Assembly (NCBI GenBank): GCA_036245805.1
Contig: BTRK01000003.1
Location: forward strand, 9,362,001 to 9,426,000
Direction of reading: 5' to 3'
Source of the DNA: Pristionchus mayeri
Lineage: Eukaryota; Nematoda; Chromadorea; Rhabditida; Neodiplogasteridae
DNA: 64,000 nucleotides
In this document: positions 27,395-39,329 of the stretch, piece by piece
Position numbering within the stretch: the first letter of the stretch is position 1
Layout: the number at the start of each line of letters is the position of its first letter
The notes under the pieces: model-generated
Database searches by the model: none
Told to the model about the DNA's origin: nothing
What the model saw: only the letters and a program-made list of their open reading frames with translations
Program-made: the position numbers and the translations under genes

Positions 27395-29510
27395 CCCTGG
27401 TACCGTGCACAATCGATCTGTTGTCGTGCCCGATCGATTGTACAGTACTCAGCTGGCCACTTCAATGAAACGATAGAGACTCACTTTCAACAGATAAAAT
27501 GTTTAGCGCATCAAGCTATACATTTATACATTTATATAGTGTCAGATCGATAGGTTAATTTTGAACAAATTTACTGTTTTGCAAGTTTTTCGGTATACTT
27601 CAGTTGAAATAAGGTGTTTCCAGGTTCCCCGTTTCCCTGGGAAGTTTAGAGGGTCATTTCTACGCTATTTGGAAGTGTTTTAGCACATATGGGCCAAGCT
27701 CTCATGTCGAGAAAGGTGTGAAAATCTATTTTCTTTTTTCGGGGCCGGTCGTAATTTTGACCCAATGGAAGCACTGGATCGAGGCTGGAAACAATTCTGA
27801 ATGTTGTTTTGTATGATTTTCGAAGTATTTGAGCCCAATTACGGGCTTTAGGACGTTACGAAGTATTGGTGTTAGATACCCATTTTCGGGCCGACGGACC
27901 AAAGCGCCCTACTTATTTTTTACCCTCCGCGATTTCTCCAATTTTTTGCGTGAGGTTACGCACATACATGTACTACAACTTAAAGGTCCCCTAAAAGGAA
28001 TGACAATTTAAAATTCGAGCTCGAGTTATTGAACGGCAAGGGCGGTAATTCAAATAGGGGATTTGCAACAGTACCTCGAAAAATCGAGTACCTTGAATCA
28101 ATATTATGTCTTACTACAGTACTCAATCAATACAGTACCGTACCATGTTGCAATATATAGTTAACGTAACCCCGATTATCGCCAACCGATTTTTTTCAAA
28201 AAATGATAATACCGTGCACAAATTAAATAGTCAAAGTACCGTAACCAATCGATAGTACAGTACCACCAGATACCGTATATGACTACCGTAATCCCGACTA
28301 TCGCGAACTAACTTTTTTCTAAGAAGTCCAGGTACTGAGCAAAATCGATCTGGTGTCGTGCCCGATCGATTGTACAGTACTCAACTGACTACAGTAACCC
28401 AGTTCCTTGGGTCAGATCCAGTTCCTTGGGTCAAACATTAAAAAAAAGTACATCATTTTTCTAAAAATCCCAAATCGAACATAAAATGATTGTGCAGTAG
28501 GGGAGATATACGGTATTATCGATTAAGGATTTTTAGAAAAATGTTTGACCCAAGGAACTAGATCTGACCCAAGGAACTGGGTTACGGTGGCCAGCTGAGT
28601 ACTGTACAATCGATCGGGCACGACAACAGATCGATTGTGCACGGTACCAGGACTTCTTAGTAATAAAGTTAGTTCGCGATAGTACGGGTTACGGTAGTCA
28701 TATACAGTATCTGGTGGTACTGTACTATCGATTGGGTACGGTACTTTGACTTTTTAATTTGTGTACGGTATTTTCATTTTTAGAAAAAGAGACAGTTGGC
28801 GATAATAGGGTTACGGTAACTATATATTATAACATGGTACGGTACAGCATTGATTGAGTACTGTAGTAAGACAGAATATTGATTCAAGGTACTCGAGTTT
28901 GCGAGGTACTGTAGCAAATCCCCTATTTGAATTACCGCCCTTGCCGTTCAGTAACTCGAGCGCGAATTTAAAATTTTCATTCCTTTTAGGGGACCTTTAA
29001 GTTGTAGTACATGTATGTGCGTAACCTCACGCAAAAAATTGGAGAAATCGCGGAGGGTAAAAAAAAAGTAGGGCGCGCTTTTGTCCGTCTGCCCGAAAAT
29101 GGGTATCTGACACCAATACTTCGTAACGTCCTAAAGCCCGTAATTGGGCTCAAATACTTCGAAAATCATACAAAACAACATTCAGAATTGTTTCCAGCCT
29201 CGATCCAGTGCTTCCATTGTGTCAAAATTACGACCGGCCCCGAAAAAAGAAAATAGATTTTCACACCTTTCTCGACATGAGAGCTTGGCCCATATGTGCT
29301 AAAACACTTCCAAATAACGTAGAAATGACCCTCTAACCTTCCCAGGGAAACGGGGAACCTGGAAACACCTTATTTCAACTGAAGTATACCGAAAAACTTG
29401 CAAAACAGTAAATTTGTTCAAAATTGATCTATCTGGCAGCTGGATAGAAATGTAGAGCTTGATGCGCTAAACATTTTATCTGTTGAAAGTGAGTATCTAT
29501 CTTTTCATTA
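27395..29510. repeat. Giant palindrome, about 2.1 kb
   Basis: Arms 27477-28440 and 28541-29493 are mirrored around about 28490. The spacer is bounded by GTTCCTTGGGTCAAACATT and its mirror. A roughly 60-bp block containing GTGCCCGATCGATTGTACAG occurs three times (about 27410 and 28345 in plus, 28600 in minus), showing further nested rearrangement. Confidence 0.88.
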
Positions 29511-30007
29511 AAGCGCGTTAAGGAGCCTAGAATTTGTCAGAAAACGGTGGAGGAGGCGCTCGGGGGAGCGCTAAATGGAGGGGAGGGAGAGGGAGGTCAG
29601 GCGGCGAGAGCGCCAGACGGTTAGAGTACGCGCTCTCGGGGGATTCTAGCTAGTTTCTTCTCAACTTCTAGGCTCCTTAGGACGCGACATCTTTATTCGA
29701 GAAAATTTTTTCGAGGGCCGTTCTTCACAGCTTACTTTTAAATATTTTTAAGCTGTATAACCAAATCTCCAAATTAAATGGACACATATTTAGACTCGGG
29801 CACAAGTACCCTTCTTAAGAAAAAATAATGGAATGCGCCACCTATTACATTGCTGTAATGCGGCATTAAAGAATACGACTCATGCAGTGAGAGAAACATG
29901 ATCGTTTTTCTTCACTAAATTTTTAATAAATTAAATCTCGTAATCTAAAAGAAATATTTGTTTGATACATGAGCGCTAAATAGCTACATAGCTAAGGTAC
30001 ATGGTGA
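28884..30007 (+). repeat. 1.12-kb long direct repeat, copy 2
   Basis: Second copy of 25784-26907; its first 600 bp form the right arm of the 27.4-29.5 kb palindrome. It ends at the same base (GGTACATGGTG) as copy 1, after which the flanks differ. Confidence 0.9.
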
Positions 30008-31094
30008 ACATGGTTTTCTAAAAACCCAAAACGTTTTTCCGATTTGGTTACTTCACTCAAGTTACTTCACTTTTGGTCCACCCGACCGCCCGTCACCAGG
30101 GTGAGGAGCAGGAATGATGACCTCAACATGAAAGTTGTAGAGCATGATGGTAGCTTTCTTTGGAAAAAAAGAACGACGTTCTATCTCAATTTTAAACGAT
30201 GTATGGTCGTTTAAATGAGCGCGATATGACTGTCGAAAAGTGATAGTGCCAAGTTTGGCCTTCTGAATCTCGACGATGACGACCAATATCAAAATTCTGA
30301 CGACGCAGTTTGAAAGAGCATAATTCGAAATACCAGGTGGTAAAATTTCAGCCCGATAGGACCAACTTGAATTCTACTGCCGCTGAGCCCCCTCAAATGG
30401 TCGATTCTCTCGCGATTCGTCTCATAAGAAGTCATGAAATACGTGCTTAGAATTCGATTTCGAAACAGTAAGGGGTCTGATCTCGGGAATTTGCCAAAGT
30501 GCAGTTAAATGTTAAAATCTCAATGATAGCAATATGCATACATAGGATGCTCTATCTGTGGCGCCTCTACGATATGATAGACATTCAAACATACGAATGA
30601 AATAATGACTAATAAAATTATGAGATTAAATGGACACGTTTGGCCTCTTTGCAAATATGCAAACGATAACAGCTTTCGTCGAAAAAGGCACGATGGAAAA
30701 AAAATAATATCAATTACGATGATCTCAGGAGAGTCATCGGGCCCCATTATTGAAACGCCGTTTATGAAGAATATGTACCCATCCACACCTGAGCATTACT
30801 GACTGAGTGGTAAAAATATTCTGTCCATCTCTATAAGCTTAGAATGTGTGATGATGCACATTTTCGTATTCATACCAGATCATTGCCCTTGTCACGGCAC
30901 ACAATACGAGTAATGCTGACAGCTGAGAAAATGGATAAACAAGAACGAGTGCTCGGTAGTCACACTGGGAAGATATTTTGCCCGAAATTTGAACATGTAT
31001 TGAAAAAAATCTCCCGCGATCTGGTCTCGAAGACGGGATGTACCTTTACCTTTTTTTGAAATGAGCCATTATTCCAGTCAAATTCAGTCAACGG
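30008..31094. other. No gene recognised
   Basis: No family motif or phase-consistent exons found. This is the 3' flank of the glycosyltransferase gene. Confidence 0.45.
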
Positions 31095-34000
31095 TCAAAT
31101 TCTTAACAACAATTCCAGGAAATTCATATCGTACACATGTAAATCTTGCAGTATTCGCATGCACTTTTGGTATATGTAAGCAAGTCGATGGCGACTCGTG
31201 TCGATAGAAGCAGGATGCGGATGGTGTACGGTGAATGATGAGGGAGTCATAAGGAATCGAAATCTTAAAAAAAAATATATTAGGGAAGTTATTGTAAATG
31301 TACACCTTTTTTATGAAGTTCTGGGACAGCATTTTTTTGGAGACAAATGTTTGCATTGTCTCCAAAAAATGCTGTAACTTTACATAAAAAAATCAATCAT
31401 TCAATTCCGGAAACGCGATATATTTCAGTAGCCATTATCTGTGAACTTATCGGAATTCACTTGCCCATTTGCTCGGAGTTTCGACAGATCCGATTCAGGA
31501 AACCATCCATATCCAATCAGTCGCTGTTCAAATCGGAAGTTGGCACTGCATGCAAAGACCATGCTCACTGGCTATTTATCTAAAGTTTGAATCACCTTTA
31601 AAATAAATCAGACCTCTGAAATGACGATAAAGACATTGAATGTGGCACGCGTCAAGACTTACTTCAAAAGATAAGTCAGCAGTTCTCCATTTCTCGTAGA
31701 TATGCTCGAAATATTGCGTTGCATTGTTTTTCGATGGTAATGGATAAGGCTGTATCTAGATATGTCGTTTGCTACTTATTGTATCGTTTTCGGGAAATCG
31801 AACTTCCCAAAATCACTACTTACCTTTCCCAGATCCCACTTCAAAATCAAATTATCCTTCGAATTTGGACTCTTGAACATCTGATGATGATGTTGCAAAT
31901 GCAGGTACAAGTATGACTGTGCTATTCAGATCCGAAGAATTCAGATAAGATCGCGTAAGAATCTGAAGAGAAGATTTTAAAAAAAATATTGTTAATATAT
32001 TCATGGTCACGCAGAGCTAGGAAAACGCAGAGATAATCATCCATCCGATTCTGTAAAAGGTAAAACATGCAATGGTGCATCAGCGATTTTACAGTCGTAA
32101 ACAACTACGCTAGGTGTCCGATTCTGTGATTGTGATTATACGGCGTTATCCGATTCTGTAACTCCATATAATCACAATCACATGATAAAGAATTATTCTC
32201 ACCCAGTAATTTTCTTTCACACTTCGACGGCTGTGATTACTTACTCTTTGATGGAATGAAGTCGACGTCATTTAGAAATACGAAGTCGGTTTTCGAGCCG
32301 TTTAGCGCAACATTTCGTAAGTAGTTCGCTGGGTAGTATTTCTGGAAGGTAAATGTTTCATCGTTTTTTTTACGAACACAATATCCTCGTACCCCGGTCT
32401 TGAATACGGCATGGATAGCAATGCTCGTACGTTCAGCAATAAGTGGAGATGCGCCAATGAATTGTCTGCAAATATGAACCTTATTGAAAATTGGAGGAAA
32501 ACATGAAATTTAGAGATGTATATGCTATTTTGCGAAAACAGATTAATGTTGCCGAATTTCCGAGCAAAAAAGCACATAATAAGTTATTACGCGTTATGTT
32601 CTTACAGTTTACATTGCGAAATACGTGTGTATACAGATATGCGTTATTTCAAAATCCAAAATGACAAAAGGCAAAGGCAAAATTAACAAACACAAACTCA
32701 ATCTGGTCTAACTCCGCATCCGTGCAGTAGATAGCGGCAGATACGGGCCCTTCCCATGCGATTAACATCTATAACTCAGCATTCTCATGCAGAAATGAAA
32801 GTGTTAGAAAAATACGGTAATGCGCCACGAAAGTGTGCAAAATCCAAGAGTTATTCTTGCAAATTTAAATATTTGTGCATGCGTACCTTTTCAAAGATAT
32901 CAAATCGGTCAACCTTGAGATGGGTGACAAAGGTAATTTCACTTGTGTCATTCTACAAGTGTTAATTTGTATTATTGATTATCTTTTTTGGAGAAAACAC
33001 ATGTTGGTTACCGATGGTCGTCCTGAGAAGAACATATTCGTTCTGTACGTGGTATAAATCGCACTCACGAGCTCCCCACATTCAATGTCTTTATCGTCGT
33101 TGAGATTCATAAGCAGCGTTGACTGATGCCCATGTATTGTTGGTGCATTGAATAGCATATATGTTACCTTGTCTTTCGCATTGCACTCTTTTCTCAGTCG
33201 AAAGCTAGAACCATCGATCTGCAAAGTAGGGTTTCGAATTTGCGTCCAATCGTGTCTTTAATATACTTTTATGTCCGAAATTTTAATCACATCTGTAATA
33301 CTTCGAGCTGAGCTTCAGACACAGTTGTGTCCAAACGCATGTATCGTTCGGACACATTTGTGCGAGCGGTAATTCTTACATACAAATGGCTAACCCTACT
33401 GCATAGCATAACTTGAACGTGATAGTTTTGTGAAAGTCTTGCAAATGAACGAATGTTTGATCGAATGCACGCTCATTTTGTTGTTTTGAATACTACTTAA
33501 AACTAATGTACTACCTGTTCATAAGCTGCAACCTTTTGAGCGTAGTGGACGACGAGATTTGAGCGTAGCTTCATCTTTTGTGGTGAGTTGAAGTGGGCAA
33601 TCTGGAAAGGTGACGTCAATTAATGATATCAGGTTGGTGCAAAAGTTTCGATATAAAATCACAATTAAGGTTTTCGTATTTGATAGATGATAAGTATCCA
33701 CAAGGAAAAATTATTATATCGAAACTTTTGCACCAACCTAATAATATAACACAATATCTGATAGAACCATTTATTTCGTTTCCTATGCATTGTTGTAAAG
33801 AATGAACCTCAGAAAGAAATAATCCTTTTTTTGACATACCGATCTATGTAAACCATATCATTCATTTTTTGGAAATGTTGAAAAAAGTCGTTGCTCAAAT
33901 ATAGTTTCAAAGTTGATCAAAAACTATAAAATGAGCTGTATACCGAAAAATGTTTTTTCTGTAAAAATCTATGTTTACTAGAATCATTATTGTTGCTCCA

Positions 34001-37000
34001 TTCCCATGAATTCTAAGTTTAGCCCAATTCTTTCGGGAAATGAGTGATATATTCAGAAACTTAGTTGGGATATATAACCTTTTCATGGCGATCGTCCTGC
34101 TCACAATTGACAGGTTGGGAAATGCCTCCAAGCTGGAAGTTGTACACACACGGTAGCAAGACGAACATTGAGGGATGGTTGAAGGATACCGTGTTGAAAA
34201 AGTCCTAAATTTGCAATTTGCACGTTATTTTTTTGCTTTATGCACTACATTTTACCGAAAGAATAATTATAAAAATGACATTGCACTCTATATATATACA
34301 TTATGAATGATTGTTACAGATGCACCGACCTGATCTGCCAGATACAGCCTCTTGAAAATCTTCAATTGTTCCTCAGTTGCCGCTCTCCAAATCTCGTTCC
34401 ACATCGAATTTCGTATCCTCGCCAAATTTAGATATACAACGCCAGAATTATAGCCGCGACCCTGATATTAAATACTTGCAACGGAAAGTGCGAATATTAT
34501 TTGTTTCGATTGCAAACATTATATGCATGTTATATACGAGAAAACAATGAGAACGAAATAAATAAACTACGGTGAGACGGATTTTACACTATATAATCAT
34601 CTGAAATAATATTTGTCTCACTCACAATAGCAGGCCATCTGTCTTTCGATTGCGTGTAAAACGGCGATAGATTCTTGCGATCGCAAATAATGCGGACTCG
34701 GGTGTTCCCTGAGATCGACACAACTAGTTCCGCATATAAACTATTAGAGAAGGCTGTACAATTGAATGAATACTGCCCCGTGCATAGTTATTATGAGCAC
34801 GGCGAGATAAGCGTTTTCACTATTGGAAGTGAAACGTTATCTCATCTCTGAAAATTTTCATTCAGTGATCTATACCACCGGTGTGAGTGGAACTAGCTAT
34901 AGAGGAAACGCAAACATTATTCCTTGGGAAAAGTCCAAGGTGAAGATGAAAAATGTGAAATCCGCGATTTCGTGTCTCGTTGCCAGTAATTGATCCAGAA
35001 TTGATGGGGGTACATTTCCTTTACACCTTATTCTCTAAATTTCACGAATCTAGCTCGTCAAGGAACAGACAAATGAAATCTAAATGAACTCAAATAGTTC
35101 ATCTTCTCCTTGATTATACTCATTATATAAATACACCCATCGCATAATATAAAACGACTTGCATTGAACGCATCAAACAGTGGCGTAATGTCGCCTAACA
35201 CGATGAGGTCCGTATCGAATAACAACACCTAAATAATTGTTTGTGAAATTTGAGAAGTTCACTGCGTTAGACACGTTATGTATCGGTTGGAACTAGGAAT
35301 TAGTGCGGATTCGTGAGACTGTCTACCACCTCCTCCGTGTCGTAGGGTAGTATATCCGGAATGATCAGCTTCATTAGGCCGTACACTGTAAAATTAATGG
35401 ATTTCTTTGGAAACAGGCGTGTGAGCGGCATACACAACGTAAACAAAATTCCGTTTGGAGTACGGTACCAAATATGTATCAGGCTGGTGCAAAAGTCTTG
35501 CGGTTTTTTATGTCCGTACTTTGAACTATCATTATTCTCTTGTCTCAAATCACAATGATTAACAAACATAGCAGTGTTTAGAGGTATGCTTGTACTTTAC
35601 AAAAACACATTTCAATCAATCCGATATCGCAATCAATGCAATAAATTATGATAAACCCAATTGCAATTGATGTTTTTTCAAAATGTTGCATTAAATGTAT
35701 TTTATTGGATATTTGTTGGCAAAATTCACGAAACCTGTCCATACTGATATCTGAGAAGTATTTCGTATACCCTTTCAGAAAATATGTTTCAATTGTGTCT
35801 CGATTAAGTTTGGACCGAATTACACGCTATTGAAAATATACTGTCGACGCTGGCTGCATGAAACTTTTTCGGATTTTTTGCATCGAAGACCAATCATACA
35901 GGCTTCACTATGAGTGCGCTATATTCACCTGCCAAGAAACTTTATTCTCAGAAAAAATATTGACTCCTGCACCTTTCTCGTTTCTGAAAATTTGAATTTC
36001 GTATTTTTCAAAAATATGCGAAATCAACATAAAAATGCAATATGTAGTCATTTACAGATCAATGCATTACTCAAAAGGATGTAACTTCCATCATCCATGA
36101 GAAAAAGTGTGTATAGGGTAAAGATGGGAGCTTCATGTAACCACCAGGAATTGAGCATTCATGCTTCAGAGGAAACAGAATATTGAGAAATGTGTCGTTT
36201 TCGATGGATAAATTTTCGCAATTTTAACTTTGTCCTGCTCTCGCCTCTCCGATTGAGCAATGCTGATAGGGTGCGAATATGAAAGAGTATGGAAGGCCTT
36301 ATTAGTAATTAATATACGGAAGGTCATCGGTCAAATTGAAAGGAAGATGGAAGGCAAAATATCAAAAAACCGCAAGACTTTTGCACCAACCTAATATATA
36401 CTGCAGCTTCAATACAGTCATTTTCTTTTTTTGGTTGGATTCAGTTCCTTGTGTCATGCATGGTTTGCTGTTCATTTATTTGTAGATTCAAACCAATCTT
36501 ACCCGCTGAATAGTGCGCATTGGGAATCCAATCTACGCGCGATTTGTATGCATCAATATCGTACGTGTGGACTCGCACTGCAAATTAGGGTTGTTTAGTG
36601 ATGTTAAAGCGGGATCTTATGCCGTCTCGATGATGGCTTCATCAAGGGATTCCTAAAGTAATCCCTGTTTTTAGTCCGTTTTGCACCCTTGTATCCAGTG
36701 TTGTCAGCATGTATTCAAAATACCAAAGAAATATACCTGATGGAAGATTCCATGTAGCGAAAAGTGTTGGAAGTACCTCCCTTGATTGCTCATCGGTGAT
36801 GAAGTGGAATACGAGGGGACCCTAAGGAAATCCACTCGGCAGTGAGGTAGGAAACAATGGGAAGTGCTGGGATCCCACCGAGAAAAAAACATTCACGGAA
36901 ATCCGTTCGACGGGAGTGGAATACGAGCGGGGCCTAAGGTGAAGTGGAATACGAGGGGGCCCTAAGGTTGGCCAACCGAGGGCATGTACATTCATTGCGA

Positions 37001-38176
37001 TATCCCCACTGGAGTTCGTACTTCGGATCACCACATTTGTATTGGCTGTCGTCGAGTTCAAGAGAGAGATTGAAAAAAGAGACGGCGGTACGAATTACTG
37101 ATTATTCTCCCCTTCATGAGTAGGGGGAAGGATACGTGGTCTTGTTTGGAAACCCTACAATAGCCGGTAGATGTGTCTTCCAAACATTTTGCTTGCTCAG
37201 GAGCATTCTCCTCTTTTCGAGGGAAAATGTAGGCTGATCTTTCTCGAACTGTTCCTGATCTTTCCCTTTTTGGCTCTCTACAACCGCAAAAATCCGCAAA
37301 TATTTCTTGCATTTTCTCAATATTTTGTTTTCAGATTATCCTCCCATATCTGCTCGACTGAACGCAAACTACAGCTTGAATGGTGAAAAGCGATACTCAA
37401 TATAATCGAAAATAGTCTTACTGGATGATGGTAGAGAATACTCTTGAAGAGAGCCGAGGCTTGTCGGACAACTTTGTAGCCGCCAAGCACCTAAAATGAG
37501 AACTACTCTGAGCAAGCGGAGGATCGAATCCTGAAAAATTTCTGGGAGAGAAAATAACTAATTTCTTCACTGAAATTTACTGAAATTAAGAACGAGAACA
37601 TGCACATGCACTAGCGATACCAAAACGGCTCTCCTCTTTTCACACGCTCTCTCACCGGTCAGACAGAGCGAGAGAGCGTGTGAAACGAGGAGAGTGCGCG
37701 CCGTTTTGGCCTCACTAACACACACCATCGCAATGTGGTGGTCTTTTTCGCAATGTGATTTCGGTAATTCCGACGGTAGAGGTGGCAGCGGCAGCGGTAA
37801 GGATGATGAGGACGAAGTCGGGAAGGCGGTTACAAGATCTTGAGCACGTCTTTGGGATGTCCTGAGCTCAGGAGAAACCTGCAGCCGAACAAGTGTGAAG
37901 TACGCTGAAAAAAAACATGCAACATTATCTCGTCGTTCGCCACGGCACTTGCATTTGTTTTTCTTAACTTGTTGGAAAACTTCCCAATGTAAATCATAAA
38001 GGGTCAGTTCATTCTGTTATTTCGGACATCTTTCTGGTAATTAAACCGCTATGCCATTCCTGAAATGTTTTAAGTAACTTACTTTCCAATGAGATCAGTA
38101 AGCTGATCGTAGCAGTTATGCAAGCGGCTGTGGCGATGACATAGACCCCGTTAGCTGCCACACGCCGACGTAGCAT
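31095..38176 (-). CDS. lge-1: LARGE-type bifunctional xylosyl/glucuronyltransferase, 19 exons
   Basis: Golgi type II enzyme of the LARGE family, which in animals builds the xylose-glucuronate polymer on dystroglycan. Exons: 38083-38176, 37720-37904, 37422-37490, 36737-36821, 36503-36577, 35330-35385, 35159-35228, 34626-34753, 34330-34461, 34079-34204, 33515-33601, 33069-33218, 32887-32952, 32698-32768, 32245-32465, 31824-31962, 31663-31755, 31447-31571 and 31095-31263. Phases agree throughout except for exon 16. Seen: an N-terminal membrane anchor (RRRVAANGVYVIATAAC); GT8-like domain with WIPNAHYSAVYGLMKL, FDTDLIV (DxD metal site) and GRGYNSGVVYLNL; second GT49-like domain with YYPANYLRNVAL, FLNDVDF (second DxD) and LVPAF; C-terminal HHPHPASID. 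About 712 residues, close to the family's usual 756. Exon 16 (31824-31962) needs two +1 frame changes, at about 31930 and 31880. Gene symbol by homology to the C. elegans LARGE homologue. Confidence 0.88.
31323..31376. repeat. Near-perfect hairpin in last intron of LARGE gene
   Basis: About 22-base arms (CAGCATTTTTTTGGAGACAA and mirror, one T length difference) around a 9-base loop. Confidence 0.7.
32083..32117 (-). repeat. Fragment of the tRNA-derived SINE tail
   Basis: GCGATTTTACAGTCG..ACTACGCTAGGTG matches the distal end of the two SINEs at 58.7-59.2 kb. It lies in the intron between exons 15 and 16 of the LARGE gene. Confidence 0.6.
33629..33741. mobile_element. 113-bp mariner-derived MITE
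   Basis: TA target duplications (33627-33628 and 33742-33743). Perfect 25-bp terminal inverted repeats (33631-33655/33715-33739) begin AGGTTGGTGCAAAAGTTTCG. This end sequence is close to the known TTAGGTTGGTGCAAAAGT ends of mariner elements and their miniature derivatives. It sits in an intron of the LARGE gene. Confidence 0.85.
35479..36394. mobile_element. 916-bp non-autonomous mariner-type element
   Basis: TA on both sides (35477-35478 and 36395-36396). Terminal repeats of about 32 bp (TCAGGCTGGTGCAAAAGTCT / mirror) with two or three mismatches. No recognisable transposase inside. Inserted in the intron between LARGE exons 5 and 6. Confidence 0.8.
36801..36967 (-). repeat. Triplicated splice-acceptor/exon-start motif in LARGE gene
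   Basis: The 3' splice site and start of LARGE exon 4 (minus strand CCTTAGGGTCCCCTCGTATT) is followed upstream by two near-copies, at 36941-36967 and about 36913-36938, each with its own TTAG acceptor-like end. Confidence 0.75.
37620..37709. repeat. CTCTC-type hairpin
   Basis: Arms TTTTCACACGCTCTCTC and GAGAGAGCGTGTGAAA, extended by CAAAACGGC / GCCGTTTTG. One of a recurrent hairpin class (also 2495-2528 and 61190-61234). Confidence 0.7.
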
Positions 38177-38770
38177 TTGGTGGCTAAATCAGGTTCTTTC
38201 GAGCGAGTTATAGGCGCGCTTCGTTCAGCAGGAGGAGCAGTTTAGGAGGGCAATGGAAATTTGCAATCAGTCGTCACGTTTAATGATGAAGAGTTGGTAG
38301 ACAAAGGGCTAAGGGTAATGGTCTGACTCTCCTCGATTTGCATGCTCTCTCGTCTCTCTACGTCTCTCGTCTCGTCTCTCGTCTCTAGGCAGGAGCAAAC
38401 TCGAGAATGGGGATAGCGATGGTTGATGATATAACATATGAAAGATCAAACGCGATTAAATGTGGGAGGAGGATTGACTGATCAAATAGTCAGATTTTGC
38501 ATGTTTGATGCTCGCGAACTGCATCAGAATTCACAACCGAAATCTCTAGTTCTGTTAAAGAAGGGGTAACACGAATGAATGCTAGGCTACTAGAAATTAT
38601 TTTGTTTCTCAGATTGCAATTTTTCACACTTTTACAGGAGTCCCGTGTTATCAGCTTGATCGTTGATTTTTGATAAGTGTTCGTTTCAGGCTCCAATTAC
38701 GATTACGCCGACAGTTATGACTGCAACTTGTCAGACCGACTCGTCACTCTTTGTGAAATGCTTTACCCTC
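38177..38770. other. 5' flank of LARGE gene, no other gene recognised
   Basis: Contains a CT-rich run near 38335-38390. No core promoter motif for the LARGE gene could be assigned. Confidence 0.4.
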
Positions 38771-39054
38771 GTGAAAGATTCTCAGTGGGAGTCGTGCAGG
38801 CTACCAACCGGAAAATGCCACTGGGATGCCAATGTGATCGCTGGACAAGTCACTATCACAATGGGATCGCAGCGCAATTTCCCAGTTGGTACGTTGTATT
38901 GTATATATCTCACTGGGAAACTTTTACCAGATTACTCTTTCGGGATAACGGATATTCTTACGGTGGCAAATCGTCTTCCGACTCCGATAAAACAGCAGCA
39001 GCTAGCATCGCCCTCTGCCTGATCATCGTCTTCGTTCTTATTGGAGACAAGTAA
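38677..39054 (+). CDS. Uncertain 125-codon frame interrupted by a MITE
   Basis: Open from 38677 to a TAA at about 39054, ending in a hydrophobic segment (SIALCLIIVFVLIG) that could anchor a membrane. A stretch in the middle (38771-38930) is a MITE, yet the frame remains open across it. There is no recognised domain. The frame may be chance, or a host gene into which the MITE inserted. Low confidence. Confidence 0.25.
   Translation: MFVSGSNYDYADSYDCNLSDRLVTLCEMLYPRERFSVGVVQATNRKMPLGCQCDRWTSHYHNGIAAQFPSWYVVLYISHWETFTRLLFRDNGYSYGGKSSSDSDKTAAASIALCLIIVFVLIGDK
38771..38930. mobile_element. 160-bp MITE (TTTCCCAGTGGGA ends), copy 1
   Basis: The ends AAAGATTCTCAGTGGGA and CACTGGGAAACTTTT are inverted. 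The interior shares AACCGGAAAATGCC with the copy at 61497-61674. Confidence 0.65.
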
Positions 39055-39329
39055 TCTTTGATATTCGATATATCCGATTCTCAATAGAGCTAAAGTTGTG
39101 TGTGCAGTTAAAACCAGCTCAAAACAGTTAATTTGCAATGGACATTTGATTTTTGGTGTTCGGTCGTTTACTTTTGAACGTTTTTATTATTGATCTTAGA
39201 TGTCCGATATTCGATATTCGATAGTTGATCGTTAATCTTTGGGCTTTGATCTTTGATCTTTGACATTTACAGCTCTTATGTTCCGTCGTCCTTCCTCTCA
39301 TCATCATATGTTGCGTGCTGCACTACAAG

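Noticed and set aside
25784..30007. LTR retrotransposon (long direct repeats)
   Set aside because: No TG..CA ends, primer-binding site, gag-pol frame or polypurine tract; the interior is a palindrome.
31323..31376. Rho-independent terminator
   Set aside because: The DNA is eukaryotic and the hairpin is intronic.
32245..32465. Apparent frameshift at an A8 run in LARGE exon 15
   Set aside because: An overlapping frame looked coding upstream, but splice phase from exon 14 puts the whole exon in one open frame that matches the family, so no frameshift is needed.
35479..36394. Autonomous mariner
   Set aside because: Ends are good but no transposase motif could be found inside; the length is also short.
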